Made by a program: the position numbers and the translations under genes. From Verrucomicrobia bacterium UBA1183 (GTDB taxonomy: Bacteria; Verrucomicrobiota; Verrucomicrobiia; Opitutales; UBA9783): DNA of 34,134 bases. Below, piece by piece: positions 24,401 to 33,034 of the stretch (its first letter is position 1; the number at the start of each line of letters is the position of its first letter). The DNA is taken from NCBI GenBank assembly GCA_002309885.1, contig DBYP01000024.1, forward strand, positions 1-34,134, written 5' to 3'. A model generated the notes under the pieces. That model had not been told where the DNA came from and ran no database searches. It saw only the letters and a list, made by a program, of their open reading frames with translations.

Positions 24401-25222
24401 TTAATTCCAACCGTGTTTTTTGTAAAAATCACATAAAAATTTCGTTTTGGACGCAACCCCGGCTTCCAACGATAAAAAAGGACCCTTTAACGCTCTTGCG
24501 GCTGCGATTTTATCGTAAAGATTCGGCATTTGAAAATTTGAAATCAGCGGTTCTTCATGCACCCTATCCCAAATAAAAACGCGATTTTTTAAAGAAATTC
24601 CCTGCAATAACTTAAAAGCTGGCGCCAACGTATCATAAAAAAAACGGGAAGAATTTTGAGAAACCATGCGCTTCGTCTCCAAAAAACGTTTCTGAATCCA
24701 ATCATCCGAAACGTTTTTTGGAACCGCAAGGCATTGATAGTCACAACGATACCCATTCTCCATAAGCGCCGCATGAATGCACGCTTCGTAAATAGGAGAC
24801 AATAAGGTCACTTCTAGCAAAATCGGCATTTTTTCGCCAATACAGCGCAAGAGCACATTTGTTAACAAAATCAACGCAAATGCATTAGTTTTTTCGCGTA
24901 AAAGCGATTCACCGTAATTCTCTACAATTGCTTCTAAATCCGGATAAAATTTAACAAAATCCCGCACCGCAAAGGATACGCAAGACATATGATTACAACG
25001 CAATGCCTCCTTAACCGCAGGCAACAGCTGCGAAGTTTTTCCCGAACCTGATTGACCTACCAAACGCATATAAAAAGGTTGCGTGAGATTAAGCGTTAGG
25101 CTCGATGTTTTCTCTCGAAACGCACGTTCTGTCAAGACATCCCAAACGTTGTCATCGTACAGGAACGCACTACCTCCCCAACAGGACTCTATCCATTGAA
25201 AAACTTCTTTTGGAACCAACAT
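24401..25222 (-). CDS. Zeta-toxin-like P-loop kinase
   Basis: The 273-aa protein has Walker A GQSGSGKT (residues 56-63) and then the zeta-toxin arrangement: VRDFVKFYPDLEAIV with Asp88 where zeta toxins carry the catalytic Asp of their D-x-F-R/HPD segment, a strand PILLEVTLLSPIYEACI, and GYRCDYQCLAVPKNVSDDWIQKRF, equivalent to the family's GY-V--YALAV-x-x-x-S-x-x-x-R segment. Known zeta/PezT proteins phosphorylate UDP-N-acetylglucosamine and are held by an epsilon/PezA antitoxin; none is adjacent here. The HPD His is Tyr. The start is 25222, just after the rplQ terminator; an earlier Met at 25252 lies in the terminator loop. It could be a housekeeping small-molecule kinase rather than a toxin. 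Confidence 0.7.
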   Translation of the reverse strand: MLVPKEVFQWIESCWGGSAFLYDDNVWDVLTERAFREKTSSLTLNLTQPFYMRLVGQSGSGKTSQLLPAVKEALRCNHMSCVSFAVRDFVKFYPDLEAIVENYGESLLREKTNAFALILLTNVLLRCIGEKMPILLEVTLLSPIYEACIHAALMENGYRCDYQCLAVPKNVSDDWIQKRFLETKRMVSQNSSRFFYDTLAPAFKLLQGISLKNRVFIWDRVHEEPLISNFQMPNLYDKIAAARALKGPFLSLEAGVASKTKFLCDFYKKHGWN

Positions 25223-25228
25223 TTCGGC

Positions 25229-25263
25229 AAAAAAAGAACCCTCTACCAGCACGATAGAGGGTT
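25229..25263 (-). terminator. Intrinsic terminator of the ribosomal superoperon
   Basis: On the minus strand AACCCTCTA, a 9-nt loop and TAGAGGGTT form a perfect 9-bp stem, followed by C and seven T. It begins 18 nt after the rplQ stop and ends 6 nt before the zeta-like gene's start. Confidence 0.93.
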
Positions 25264-25281
25264 TCTACCCAACAAAGAAAT

Positions 25282-25800
25282 TTACTCAGCTTCTTTCGTT
25301 TTAGCCTCAGCTGGAACTTCTTCTACCTTGGCTTCGGTCGAAACTTCCTCGGCTTTGGTGTTCTCAGCAGGAGCTGATTTTTTGGTCGCCTTCTTTTTAG
25401 ACGAACGACGCTTCTCGGCAACCGCTTCAACCAATTGGATGAGCGCCATAGGAGCACCATCGCCTACACGCCACATCAATTTGTAAATGCGGGTATAACC
25501 TCCGTTGCGTTTCAAAAATTGCTCTACCAATTCATCGAATAATTTTTTAACGGCCGCTTCGCTACGAATGCGAGCAATCGCCAAACGACGATAATGCAAC
25601 TTCTGTTCCGGCTTTTCAGCCAAAGCAGCACTTTTCGCCAACGTAATGATTCTCTCCGCAAACGGACGCAATGCCTTAGCTTTGATCACGGTCGTCTTGA
25701 TTTTTCCATGCAAGAACAACTGCGAAGCCAAATTCGCCATCAGAGCCTTGCGATGTTCTTGCTTGACGCCCAATTGAAAGTGATGTTTTAAATGACGCAT
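25282..25800 (-). CDS. rplQ: 50S ribosomal protein L17
   Basis: L17 lines the peptide exit side of the large subunit. Residues 1-120 are the normal domain (MRHLKHHFQLGVKQEHRKAL, then ANLASQLFLHGKIKTTVIKA, LVEQFLKRNGGYTRIYKL). The last ~45 residues are an added Lys-then-Ala/Glu/Val-rich tail, so at 172 aa it is longer than the usual 115-130. It is the last gene of the alpha-operon part, 13 nt after rpoA and followed by a strong terminator. Confidence 0.97.
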   Translation of the reverse strand: MRHLKHHFQLGVKQEHRKALMANLASQLFLHGKIKTTVIKAKALRPFAERIITLAKSAALAEKPEQKLHYRRLAIARIRSEAAVKKLFDELVEQFLKRNGGYTRIYKLMWRVGDGAPMALIQLVEAVAEKRRSSKKKATKKSAPAENTKAEEVSTEAKVEEVPAEAKTKEAE

Positions 25801-25813
25801 GATGATTCAATCC

Positions 25814-26818
25814 TTATAGAATAGTCGAAGTTGTATCCAACAACCGTTCATCAATCTTTCTACCAAATGAAAGACCTATCTGTTCCAATTTTGCTTTGAT
25901 TTCGTTCAAAGACTTCTTACCGAAATTCCGATACTTCAACATTTCTGCTTCCGTCTTGCGAGCCAATTCACCGACCGTCAAGATGTTAGCATTGTTCAAG
26001 CAGTTCGCCGCACGAACAGAAAGTTCAATCTCGTTAACGCTCATATTTAACAACTTGCGCAAACGATTTTCTTCCTCGCCTGCCGCCCGCTTCTTGTCTT
26101 CAAATTCGATCTCCTCAGCGGTGAAGCGATTGAACAACTCGAGATGGTGCATCAAAATAACGGTGGCTTCTTTCAACGCATCTTCCGGCGTAATACGACC
26201 GTCGGTCGTAACTTCCAAAAAAAGCTTATCGAAATCTGTCATCTTACCCACACGCGTATTTTCAACGGTGTACTTGACCAAAGTAACCGGGCTGAACAAG
26301 CTGTCGATCGGAATAACACCCACCGGCTGATCCTCTTCTTTATTGTCCTCGGCCAAACGATAACCACGACCAACGATAACCTTCATATCCGCTTGGAAAC
26401 GACGCTTTTCCGTCAACGTGCAAATAACCTGATCGGGGTTAACGATGGTGACGTCAGGATTAGGCTGAATATCCTTAGCCAAAACAGGTCCCACTTTCGT
26501 GACATCCAAATGCAAAACAACGGGATCACGACGCGCGGTTTTTAACAAAACTTTTTTCAAGTTCAAAACGATCTCGGTCACATCTTCGACAATGCCATCA
26601 CAGCATTGGAATTCGTGGCTGACGCCCTCGATTTTGACGGATGCAATCGCTGCTCCCTCAATAGAACTCAATAAGACCCGACGTAAAGCGTTTCCGATTG
26701 TATGACCGAAACCTTTTTCAAAAGGATCGGCAACAAAGCAAGCAAACGTTGGCGTAGCGGTCTCTTCTATCCGCATTAGCCGGTTGGGTAATTCAAATTT
26801 TCCTAATCGTTTAGCCAT
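25814..26818 (-). CDS. rpoA: DNA-directed RNA polymerase alpha subunit
   Basis: Scaffold of RNA polymerase assembly and contact point for activators and UP elements. At 334 aa it has the N-terminal dimerisation domain (FEKGFGHTIGNALRRVLLSS) and a linker around EEENRLRKLL. The C-terminal domain is VNEIELSVRAANCLNNANI, then VGELARKTEAEMLKYRNFG and KSLNEIKAKL. It lies 18 nt after rpsD and 13 nt before rplQ, the usual order. Confidence 0.98.
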   Translation of the reverse strand: MAKRLGKFELPNRLMRIEETATPTFACFVADPFEKGFGHTIGNALRRVLLSSIEGAAIASVKIEGVSHEFQCCDGIVEDVTEIVLNLKKVLLKTARRDPVVLHLDVTKVGPVLAKDIQPNPDVTIVNPDQVICTLTEKRRFQADMKVIVGRGYRLAEDNKEEDQPVGVIPIDSLFSPVTLVKYTVENTRVGKMTDFDKLFLEVTTDGRITPEDALKEATVILMHHLELFNRFTAEEIEFEDKKRAAGEEENRLRKLLNMSVNEIELSVRAANCLNNANILTVGELARKTEAEMLKYRNFGKKSLNEIKAKLEQIGLSFGRKIDERLLDTTSTIL

Positions 26819-26836
26819 GAGAAATAAAAATTAAAA

Positions 26837-27442
26837 TTAACGACTATAAAATTCGACGATCAACTGTTCGTCAACTCCCGGAACCATCTCCTCACGTACA
26901 GGAAGACGATCGACCGTACCTTTCAAATTCTCTGCTTGAACCGTCAACCAAGGTGGGCAATTGCGACCCTGGCTCTCATCCAAACTACGGATAGCCAACT
27001 GACGAGAAGCAACCTTCTCGCAAACAGAAACAGTTTCGCCTGGCTTGCAGGTATAGCTTGGAATATTAACCTTGTGACCATCTACGCAAACATGTCCATG
27101 TCCAACTAACTGACGAGCCGCACGACGTGTCTTAGCGAATCCCATCAGATAAACGATATTATCCAAACGGCATTCCAGCAAGCGCAAAAAGTTTTCACCG
27201 GTTACGCCACGAGCACGCTTTGCCTTCTCGAAAGCCAAACGGAATTGAGCTTCCGACAATCCGAACATGAAACGTAACTTCTGCTTCTCATTTAATCCCA
27301 GCGAATAATCACTCACACGACGCTTCAAATGTGCACCGTGCATTCCCGGCAAATAGGGCTTTCTTTCGTATGCCTTGGTAATAGGAAATATCTCCGCCTT
27401 AAAGCGACGATTGATTCGTGTTGTTGGTCCTGTATAACGCAT
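26837..27442 (-). CDS. rpsD: 30S ribosomal protein S4
   Basis: A primary 16S rRNA binder that nucleates assembly of the small-subunit body. The 201-aa product has EKQKLRFMFGLSEAQFRLAF and the S4 RNA-binding domain (ECRLDNIVYLMGFAKTRRAA, RQLVGHGHVCVDGHKVNIPS). The N-terminus lacks the zinc-binding cysteines of C+ forms, so this is a zinc-free S4. It lies 21 nt after rpsK. Confidence 0.98.
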   Translation of the reverse strand: MRYTGPTTRINRRFKAEIFPITKAYERKPYLPGMHGAHLKRRVSDYSLGLNEKQKLRFMFGLSEAQFRLAFEKAKRARGVTGENFLRLLECRLDNIVYLMGFAKTRRAARQLVGHGHVCVDGHKVNIPSYTCKPGETVSVCEKVASRQLAIRSLDESQGRNCPPWLTVQAENLKGTVDRLPVREEMVPGVDEQLIVEFYSR

Positions 27443-27463
27443 AACTAAAAACTCCTAATAAAA

Positions 27464-27979
27464 TTAAACTCTCCGACGTTTTGGCGGACGACAACCATTA
27501 TGAGGAACGGGCGTTACGTCCTTAATGGAAGAAACGCTCAAGCCCAATGTTTGCAACGTACGAATGGCCGCATCGCGTCCCATTCCAGGGCCTTTAACTT
27601 CAACGGCAACCTCGCGCAATCCGTGTCCCATAGCCACCTTAGCCGCTTCTGTTGTAACCACTTGCGCCGCGTAAGCTGTTGACTTACGAGAACCTTTGAA
27701 ATTACAACGTCCGGCACTGGACCAGCCCAAAACATTTCCTTTTACGTCCGAGAAAACAACTTTGGTATTGTTGAATGTTGCCAGAACGTGACAAACCCCC
27801 GAGGTAACATTCTTGCTGCCTTTAGCGCGCTTAATCTTTAAACCGCCCTCAAGACCTTCCTGAGCTAACAAAGAATCCGCGGTCTCTTTCGCCTCTGGAG
27901 CAACATTTGCCGCCTCCGAACCCACTGCTGGAGCAACTTCTTCAGCGTTCTTCTTTTCAATTTTCAAATCTTCTGCCAT
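27464..27979 (-). CDS. rpsK: 30S ribosomal protein S11 with N-terminal extension
   Basis: S11 forms part of the platform and the mRNA exit region. The conserved domain begins near residue 55 (GVCHVLATFNNTKVVFSDVK) and ends with SIKDVTPVPHNGCRPPKRRRV. The first ~50 residues (AEDLKIEKKNAEEVAPAVGS and onward) are an Ala/Glu-rich addition, making it 171 aa against the usual ~130. No later Met lies before the conserved domain, and the spacing to rpsM (9 nt) supports the long form. Confidence 0.97.
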   Translation of the reverse strand: MAEDLKIEKKNAEEVAPAVGSEAANVAPEAKETADSLLAQEGLEGGLKIKRAKGSKNVTSGVCHVLATFNNTKVVFSDVKGNVLGWSSAGRCNFKGSRKSTAYAAQVVTTEAAKVAMGHGLREVAVEVKGPGMGRDAAIRTLQTLGLSVSSIKDVTPVPHNGCRPPKRRRV

Positions 27980-27988
27980 GATAATTCA

Positions 27989-28366
27989 CTATTTCTTACT
28001 GCTTACTACCCCAACGGTCTTACGTGCACCTTTGCGCGTACGAGCATTTGTACTTGTGCGCTGACCACGAACCGGCAAGCCTCTCAAATGACGCAAGCCG
28101 CGATAACAACGAATCGCTTGCAAACGCTTTATGTTGCTTACAATTTCGCGACGCAAATCACCTTCGATTTTGTATCCAGCACGCGTAATGGCTTCCGTAA
28201 TCTTGTTCAGCTCTTCTTCATTCAAATCACGTGCACGCTTATCCGGATCCAAACCTGTCGTTTGAACGATCTCTAACGCACGCGTCAAGCCGATGCCGTA
28301 TATGTACCGCAATGAATAGGCCAATTTCTTATTTCCTGGTATTTCAACTCCGAGTAAACGTGGCAT
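27989..28366 (-). CDS. rpsM: 30S ribosomal protein S13
   Basis: Head protein of the small subunit that contacts the large subunit and P-site tRNA. The 125-aa product starts MPRLLGVEIPGNKKLAYSLR and has YIYGIGLTRALEIV and the C-terminal RGLPVRGQRTSTNARTRKG. A 39-nt gap separates it from map; the usual infA and rpmJ are not there. Confidence 0.98.
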   Translation of the reverse strand: MPRLLGVEIPGNKKLAYSLRYIYGIGLTRALEIVQTTGLDPDKRARDLNEEELNKITEAITRAGYKIEGDLRREIVSNIKRLQAIRCYRGLRHLRGLPVRGQRTSTNARTRKGARKTVGVVSSKK

Positions 28367-28405
28367 AATTTTATTCTATTTTCCTATATCTATTAAAAAG
28401 TTGAG

Positions 28406-29179
28406 TTATTTTTTTAAAGTTGTCAATATTTCTGGTGAATCTTTTGTAATTAAAATTGTATGTTCGAAATGCGCACTGTAACTTCCGTCCTGCGTAACGA
28501 GCGTCCAACCGTCATCGAGCGTACACAATTTGGGCAATCCCAGCGTAAACATCGGCTCTATCGCAATCGTCATGCCTGCTTTCAAACGCGGGCCAGAATG
28601 TGGCATACCGTAATTGGGAACCTGCGGCTCTTCGTGCATCTGGCGACCAACACCGTGTCCTACCAACTCACGAACAACTCCCAAACGATGCTTCTCCGCA
28701 AAACTTTGGATAGCCCAGGAAATATCTCCAATGCAGTTACCTTCAACCGCCTGATCGATACCTTTATACAAAGCCTGTTCCGTTACATCCAACAAAAGCT
28801 GATGCTGTTTCGACAACGTTCCAACACCGACCGTTACGGTATTGTCGCCTACAAAACCACGATAATTAACGGCTACATCCAAGCTAACGATATCGCCATC
28901 TTGCACAATGACATCTCGGCGGCCGATACCGTGGACAATCTCATCATTGAGGGAAACACAGATGTAAGCCGGATAAGGATTTTTCTTATCACCGTAACCG
29001 TGGGCTGAACTAACCGCACCCAAAGAATCCATGACCGACTTCGCGAATTGATCCAGTTCCCATGTAGAAACACCGGCAACGACCTTCTGCTTAACCTCAT
29101 TTAAAATATGAGCCGCACAGCGCCCTGCTTCGCGCATTCCCTCAATTTCTTCTTCAGTTTTTATGATTATCTTACTCAC
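28406..29179 (-). CDS. map: Methionine aminopeptidase, type I
   Basis: Removes the initiator Met from nascent proteins; cytoplasmic dinuclear metalloenzyme. The 257-aa length is normal. Metal ligands fall in VSLDVAVNYRGFVGDNTVTV (two Asp), LVGHGVGRQMHEEPQVPNYG (His), AIEPMFTL (Glu) and SAHFEHTILIT (Glu). The SH3-binding N-terminal extension of some forms is absent. It lies 9 nt after secY, its common place in this cluster; adk, often found between them, is missing. Confidence 0.98.
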   Translation of the reverse strand: MSKIIIKTEEEIEGMREAGRCAAHILNEVKQKVVAGVSTWELDQFAKSVMDSLGAVSSAHGYGDKKNPYPAYICVSLNDEIVHGIGRRDVIVQDGDIVSLDVAVNYRGFVGDNTVTVGVGTLSKQHQLLLDVTEQALYKGIDQAVEGNCIGDISWAIQSFAEKHRLGVVRELVGHGVGRQMHEEPQVPNYGMPHSGPRLKAGMTIAIEPMFTLGLPKLCTLDDGWTLVTQDGSYSAHFEHTILITKDSPEILTTLKK

Positions 29180-29188
29180 AGAACGTCC

Positions 29189-30703
29189 TTAGAATAAGAA
29201 ATATTGTAGGATCCAAGAAAGTAACCCTAGCGTAAATAATGTCACAACGGTAATCCACAAAATGCGAACACCTTGGTCTTCCGTCTCCACCAACTTCTGG
29301 AACTGAGAAGCAAAAGCAAATCGACCGCGCAGCACACCCTTCGACAGAAAACCGTCATAATTACGTTGCAAAAGGTGCGTCTCCAGCTGCTTCATGGTAT
29401 CCAACAAAACACCGACCGTAATCAAAGTTCCCGTTCCACCGAAGAACAAGGCAACACGATAAGGTATTTTGTACATGAAATAAAGCACATCTGGAAACAA
29501 AGCAATCACCGTCAAGAATATAGCTCCGGCCAACGTCAATCGCGTCATTACGAAATCCAAGAACTGAGCGGTACAATTACCTGGACGAACACCCGGAATG
29601 TAACCACCGTTTTTCTTCAATTCATCCGCAATTTGAAGCGGTTTGAACATGATGGACACCCAGAAATAGCTGAATCCCAAAATCAACAAACCATAAACCG
29701 TGTAATATAGACCCGAACCTTGAACTAAAATCATGGACCAGCGTTGAAATGCCGAAATTCCGAAAGCCGCACCCAGGTAAGCCAACAACTGTTGCGGGAA
29801 CATCAATAATGCGCTCGCGAAGATAACCGGCATAACACCTGCGTAATTAACCTTCAAAGGTAAGAAAGAGCTCTGTCCACCGAACATCTTCCGTCCAACC
29901 AGACGCTTGGCATACTGAACGATAATCTTACGTTGTGCTTGTGTAACCGCTACCATGGCCGCAATTACGATAAACAACAAGGCAATCATCAAACCGCCCT
30001 GGAACCAACCGAAATTTAAACCGCCTTCGGCGCCCAATGGAGTTGTGAACATTTTCCCAAAAAGGAACAAGCTTTGCGGCAATCCTGACAAAATACCCAC
30101 CGTAATCAACAACGAAACGCCATTACCAACACCGCGCTGCGTGATTTGCTCACCCAACCAAGTCAATATCATCGTTCCGGTCGTCAATAAAAAGGTACTG
30201 ATAAGCAAAAACCAAAATCCGGTGTGAAGTGCTATCGGCCCAAACGATTCAATACTGAATCCCGGGAAAAGTTTGTCCGGATAATTCGTCAAAGCCATAA
30301 CCAACAGCCAACCTTGAATAAAGCAGATACCTAACGTCAAATAACGCGTGTACTGCATCAAACGCTGGCGACCAAACTCACCTTCTTGTTGCAACTTAGC
30401 TAAAGAAGGCAACATCGCACCCAACAATTGGAAAATGATGGAGGCACTGATGTAGGGCATAACACCCAAACCGAAAATAGCACCTTTTAAGAAAGCTCCA
30501 CCTGTAAACAGATTATACAAACCCACCAATTGACCGCCACCCAACATTTTTTGAGACTCAAAAAACGACTTCAAAGGCGCTGGATCAATACCTGGCAAAG
30601 GAATGTTACACCCGATTCTTGCCACAAATAGCAATGACAACGTAAACAGTATACGCCGCTTCAATTCGGGAATTCTAAAACAGTTTACAAATGCAGCCAA
30701 CAT
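29189..30703 (-). CDS. secY: Protein translocase subunit SecY
   Basis: The pore subunit of the SecYEG channel in the inner membrane. The 504-aa protein starts with FRIPELKRRILFTLSLLFVA and has about ten membrane helices. The cytoplasmic loop that binds SecA/ribosome carries QAQRKIIVQYAKRLVGRKMF, and the C-terminal part has KKNGGYIPGVRPGNCTAQFL. It is about 60 residues longer than E. coli SecY, with extra length in periplasmic loops (for example after NYPDKLFPGFSIES). Start 5 nt after rplO. Confidence 0.98.
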   Translation of the reverse strand: MLAAFVNCFRIPELKRRILFTLSLLFVARIGCNIPLPGIDPAPLKSFFESQKMLGGGQLVGLYNLFTGGAFLKGAIFGLGVMPYISASIIFQLLGAMLPSLAKLQQEGEFGRQRLMQYTRYLTLGICFIQGWLLVMALTNYPDKLFPGFSIESFGPIALHTGFWFLLISTFLLTTGTMILTWLGEQITQRGVGNGVSLLITVGILSGLPQSLFLFGKMFTTPLGAEGGLNFGWFQGGLMIALLFIVIAAMVAVTQAQRKIIVQYAKRLVGRKMFGGQSSFLPLKVNYAGVMPVIFASALLMFPQQLLAYLGAAFGISAFQRWSMILVQGSGLYYTVYGLLILGFSYFWVSIMFKPLQIADELKKNGGYIPGVRPGNCTAQFLDFVMTRLTLAGAIFLTVIALFPDVLYFMYKIPYRVALFFGGTGTLITVGVLLDTMKQLETHLLQRNYDGFLSKGVLRGRFAFASQFQKLVETEDQGVRILWITVVTLFTLGLLSWILQYFLF

Positions 30704-30708
30704 AATGT

Positions 30709-31158
30709 TTATTCAGCTTCTATAATTTTTCCACCTGCAGCCTCAATCTTGGCTTTCGCGCCCGCTGAGATATGTTTTATCGAGAAAGAAAGGTTACGCT
30801 TCCACTCACCGTTGCCCAATATCTTGGTCGGCAAGGTAACATCTTTAACGAAACCTAACTCCAACAAAACAGTTTCATCAATAACTGCAGAAAAATCCGC
30901 CGGCAGGGCTGTTTCTAAAACGCCCAAATTGACCGTATTGAAATACTGTTTAAAATTGCTATTATTGAAACCGCGCTTCGGGAACTTGCGATACCACGGA
31001 ATACCGGAGAAATTCTTTGGCGTAGAATATCCGGAACGTGCATTTCCTCCCTTGTTTCCGCGGGAAGATGTCTTTCCGTGACCGCTACCTTTACCGCAGC
31101 CCAAACGCTTGCTCTTCTGCAAACGATTTTTCGTTGATGGCAAATTATCTAATTTCAT
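30709..31158 (-). CDS. rplO: 50S ribosomal protein L15
   Basis: The 149-aa protein has the Gly-rich RNA-binding N-terminus GCGKGSGHGKTSSRGNKGGN and the C-terminal KHISAGAKAKIEAAGGKII. It starts only 9 nt after rpsE, which leaves no room for rpmD (L30), normally located there. Confidence 0.98.
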   Translation of the reverse strand: MKLDNLPSTKNRLQKSKRLGCGKGSGHGKTSSRGNKGGNARSGYSTPKNFSGIPWYRKFPKRGFNNSNFKQYFNTVNLGVLETALPADFSAVIDETVLLELGFVKDVTLPTKILGNGEWKRNLSFSIKHISAGAKAKIEAAGGKIIEAE

Positions 31159-31167
31159 AACATGACC

Positions 31168-31722
31168 TTATGCTACCAAATCCCCTTCTGCTGCACGCAG
31201 AGCATTGATTTGTTTTTTCGTTCTCAATTGCAACAACGCATTGATCGTCGAACGTACCATGGACAAATTATTGTTTGCGCCCAAAGATTTCGACAAAACA
31301 TCTTTGATGCCAACCATTTCCAACACGGCACGAACACCTCCACCCGCGATAATTCCCGTACCTGGGCACGCAGGTTTCAAAATAACACGTCCACCTCCAG
31401 ATTCGCCTGTGACAACGTGCGGTATCGTATTGTTCAACAAAGAAATCTTGAAAACACGTTTCTTCGCATTTTCGCTCGCCTTACGAATGGCATCAGAGAC
31501 CTCTTTGGCCTTGCCTAGACCTAAACCGATCAATCCTGCTTTGTTACCCGCAACAATCAAAACGGAGAAGCTGAAACGGCGTCCGCCCTTGACCACCTTC
31601 GCACAACGATTGATATGGACAACTTTCTCTTCCCAATTCTCAATCGGCTCAGAAATGATCAACTCTTTTCTCTCATTCAAAAAGTCCAAACTCGAATTCA
31701 TAGCCTGTTCTTCAACAACCAT
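31168..31722 (-). CDS. rpsE: 30S ribosomal protein S5
   Basis: Takes part in decoding fidelity and helicase activity at the mRNA entry. The 184-aa product has the double-stranded RNA-binding domain (WEEKVVHINRCAKVVKGGRR, FSFSVLIVAGNKAGLIGLGL) and the C-terminal CPGTGIIAGGGVRAVLEMVG. Met8 (MNSSLDFL) is an alternative start; the first Met is kept because it lies 12 nt after rplR. Confidence 0.98.
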   Translation of the reverse strand: MVVEEQAMNSSLDFLNERKELIISEPIENWEEKVVHINRCAKVVKGGRRFSFSVLIVAGNKAGLIGLGLGKAKEVSDAIRKASENAKKRVFKISLLNNTIPHVVTGESGGGRVILKPACPGTGIIAGGGVRAVLEMVGIKDVLSKSLGANNNLSMVRSTINALLQLRTKKQINALRAAEGDLVA

Positions 31723-31734
31723 AATCGTTCCTAT

Positions 31735-32097
31735 TTAGAAATTTATTCCTTGTGCACGAACGGCATCTGCAAAAATTCGGACACAACCGAAATAAGAACG
31801 ACCCGCTCTATCAAAAACAACCTTCTCAATGCCTTTCGACTTCAAAAGTTCGCCGAAAAGTTTGCCCAAAACCTCCATGCCGGCGCAATTTGGCTTAAGA
31901 TGCTGACTCTTCAGGTCTTTCGACAAAGAAGATAAAGCTACCAACGTCCTGCCCGCATCATCATCGATACACTGAGCATAAGCATGTTTGTTGGATAAAC
32001 ACAAAGCCAAGCGAGGACGAGCTACCGTACCTTTGACTCGCGAACGAATCCTCCAGCGACGATTTCTTTCCAATCTCTGTTTTTCAGATAATTTCAT
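31735..32097 (-). CDS. rplR: 50S ribosomal protein L18
   Basis: A 5S rRNA-binding protein of the central protuberance. The 120-aa product has RWRIRSRVKGTVARPRLALC, LSNKHAYAQCIDDDAGRTL and VVFDRAGRSYFGCVRIFADA near the C-terminus. It lies 5 nt after rplF. Confidence 0.98.
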   Translation of the reverse strand: MKLSEKQRLERNRRWRIRSRVKGTVARPRLALCLSNKHAYAQCIDDDAGRTLVALSSLSKDLKSQHLKPNCAGMEVLGKLFGELLKSKGIEKVVFDRAGRSYFGCVRIFADAVRAQGINF

Positions 32098-32102
32098 AAT
32101 GG

Positions 32103-32639
32103 TTACGCCTTCTTCTTTCCTTCTTTACGACGAATAAATTCGCCCACTATACGAACACCCTTGCCCTTGTAAGGCTCTACAGGATAATAACGCTTGATGT
32201 CCGCTGCAACCTGACCTACCACGCAACGGTCGGCACCTTCGACATGGATCTGCGTTCCGTCTTTGACTTGCAATGTAATACCCGCGGGAATTTCGTACTT
32301 TACAGGGTGCGAATATCCCAACGACAAATCTAAAACTTTTCCGCTCAAGGCTGCCTTAAAACCAACGCCTTGAATTTCGAGATCCTTAGCAAATGGCGTC
32401 TGAACACCCTTTACCATATTAGCAATGATCGCGCGCACTGTTCCGTGCATCGCCATAGAAAAACGATCATCACCTTTAGGTTCTACAATCACTTGACTGC
32501 CTTCCTGCTTAATACTTACGCAGGGATCGAAGGACTTAACAAGTTCACCTTTCGGACCTTTTACGGTAACCGTCGAACCCGAAATGGTAACTTGGACTTT
32601 CGTCCCCAGTTCTACCGGTAACTTTCCAATTCTACTCAT
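32103..32639 (-). CDS. rplF: 50S ribosomal protein L6
   Basis: Binds near the sarcin-ricin loop. The 178-aa protein starts MSRIGKLPVELGTKVQVTIS and carries LEIQGVGFKAALSGKVLDLS, YSHPVKYEIPAGI and the C-terminal PYKGKGVRIVGEFIRRKEGK. Usual length; 4 nt after rpsH. Confidence 0.98.
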   Translation of the reverse strand: MSRIGKLPVELGTKVQVTISGSTVTVKGPKGELVKSFDPCVSIKQEGSQVIVEPKGDDRFSMAMHGTVRAIIANMVKGVQTPFAKDLEIQGVGFKAALSGKVLDLSLGYSHPVKYEIPAGITLQVKDGTQIHVEGADRCVVGQVAADIKRYYPVEPYKGKGVRIVGEFIRRKEGKKKA

Positions 32640-32643
32640 CGCC

Positions 32644-33030
32644 TTACCAAACCTTACAAATTAATTCTCCGCCAACACTCTGTGCTTTAGCTTGAGCGCC
32701 TGTCAAAATACCTTTCGAGGTCGACAAAACACAAATACCCAAACCACTCAACACGCTCGGAATATGCTTTGAATCTACATACCAACGCGCTCCCGGTGTG
32801 CTGCAACGTTTCAAAACATTCAGAACCGGAACACCTTTAACGTACTTCAAACGAATTATCAACGTCTTCAAGCCGTTTTCCTCAGTCTCTTCAACACCCG
32901 AAATATAGCCCTCTGCCTTTAACAAAAGAGCAATGTTCTTCCGGAGATTTGAAAAAGGTACCGAGCAAGACGCTTTGCGTACACGGCTCGCGTTGCGAAT
33001 TATTGTCAAAAAATCACCTATCGTATCCAT
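32644..33030 (-). CDS. rpsH: 30S ribosomal protein S8
   Basis: A primary 16S rRNA binder that in other bacteria also represses the spc operon. The 128-aa product has DTIGDFLTIIRNASRVRKAS and the C-terminal SGLGICVLSTSKGILTGAQA. Whether it autoregulates here cannot be seen, since the L5 region target is not evident by eye. 4 nt after rpsN. Confidence 0.98.
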   Translation of the reverse strand: MDTIGDFLTIIRNASRVRKASCSVPFSNLRKNIALLLKAEGYISGVEETEENGLKTLIIRLKYVKGVPVLNVLKRCSTPGARWYVDSKHIPSVLSGLGICVLSTSKGILTGAQAKAQSVGGELICKVW

Positions 33031-33034
33031 AATT

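Noticed and set aside
25223..25252. Longer start of the zeta-like kinase at 25252
   Set aside because: The codon lies in the loop of the rplQ terminator hairpin.
28460..29008. 182-codon plus-strand frame opposite map
   Set aside because: Antisense shadow of methionine aminopeptidase with no domain-like pattern.
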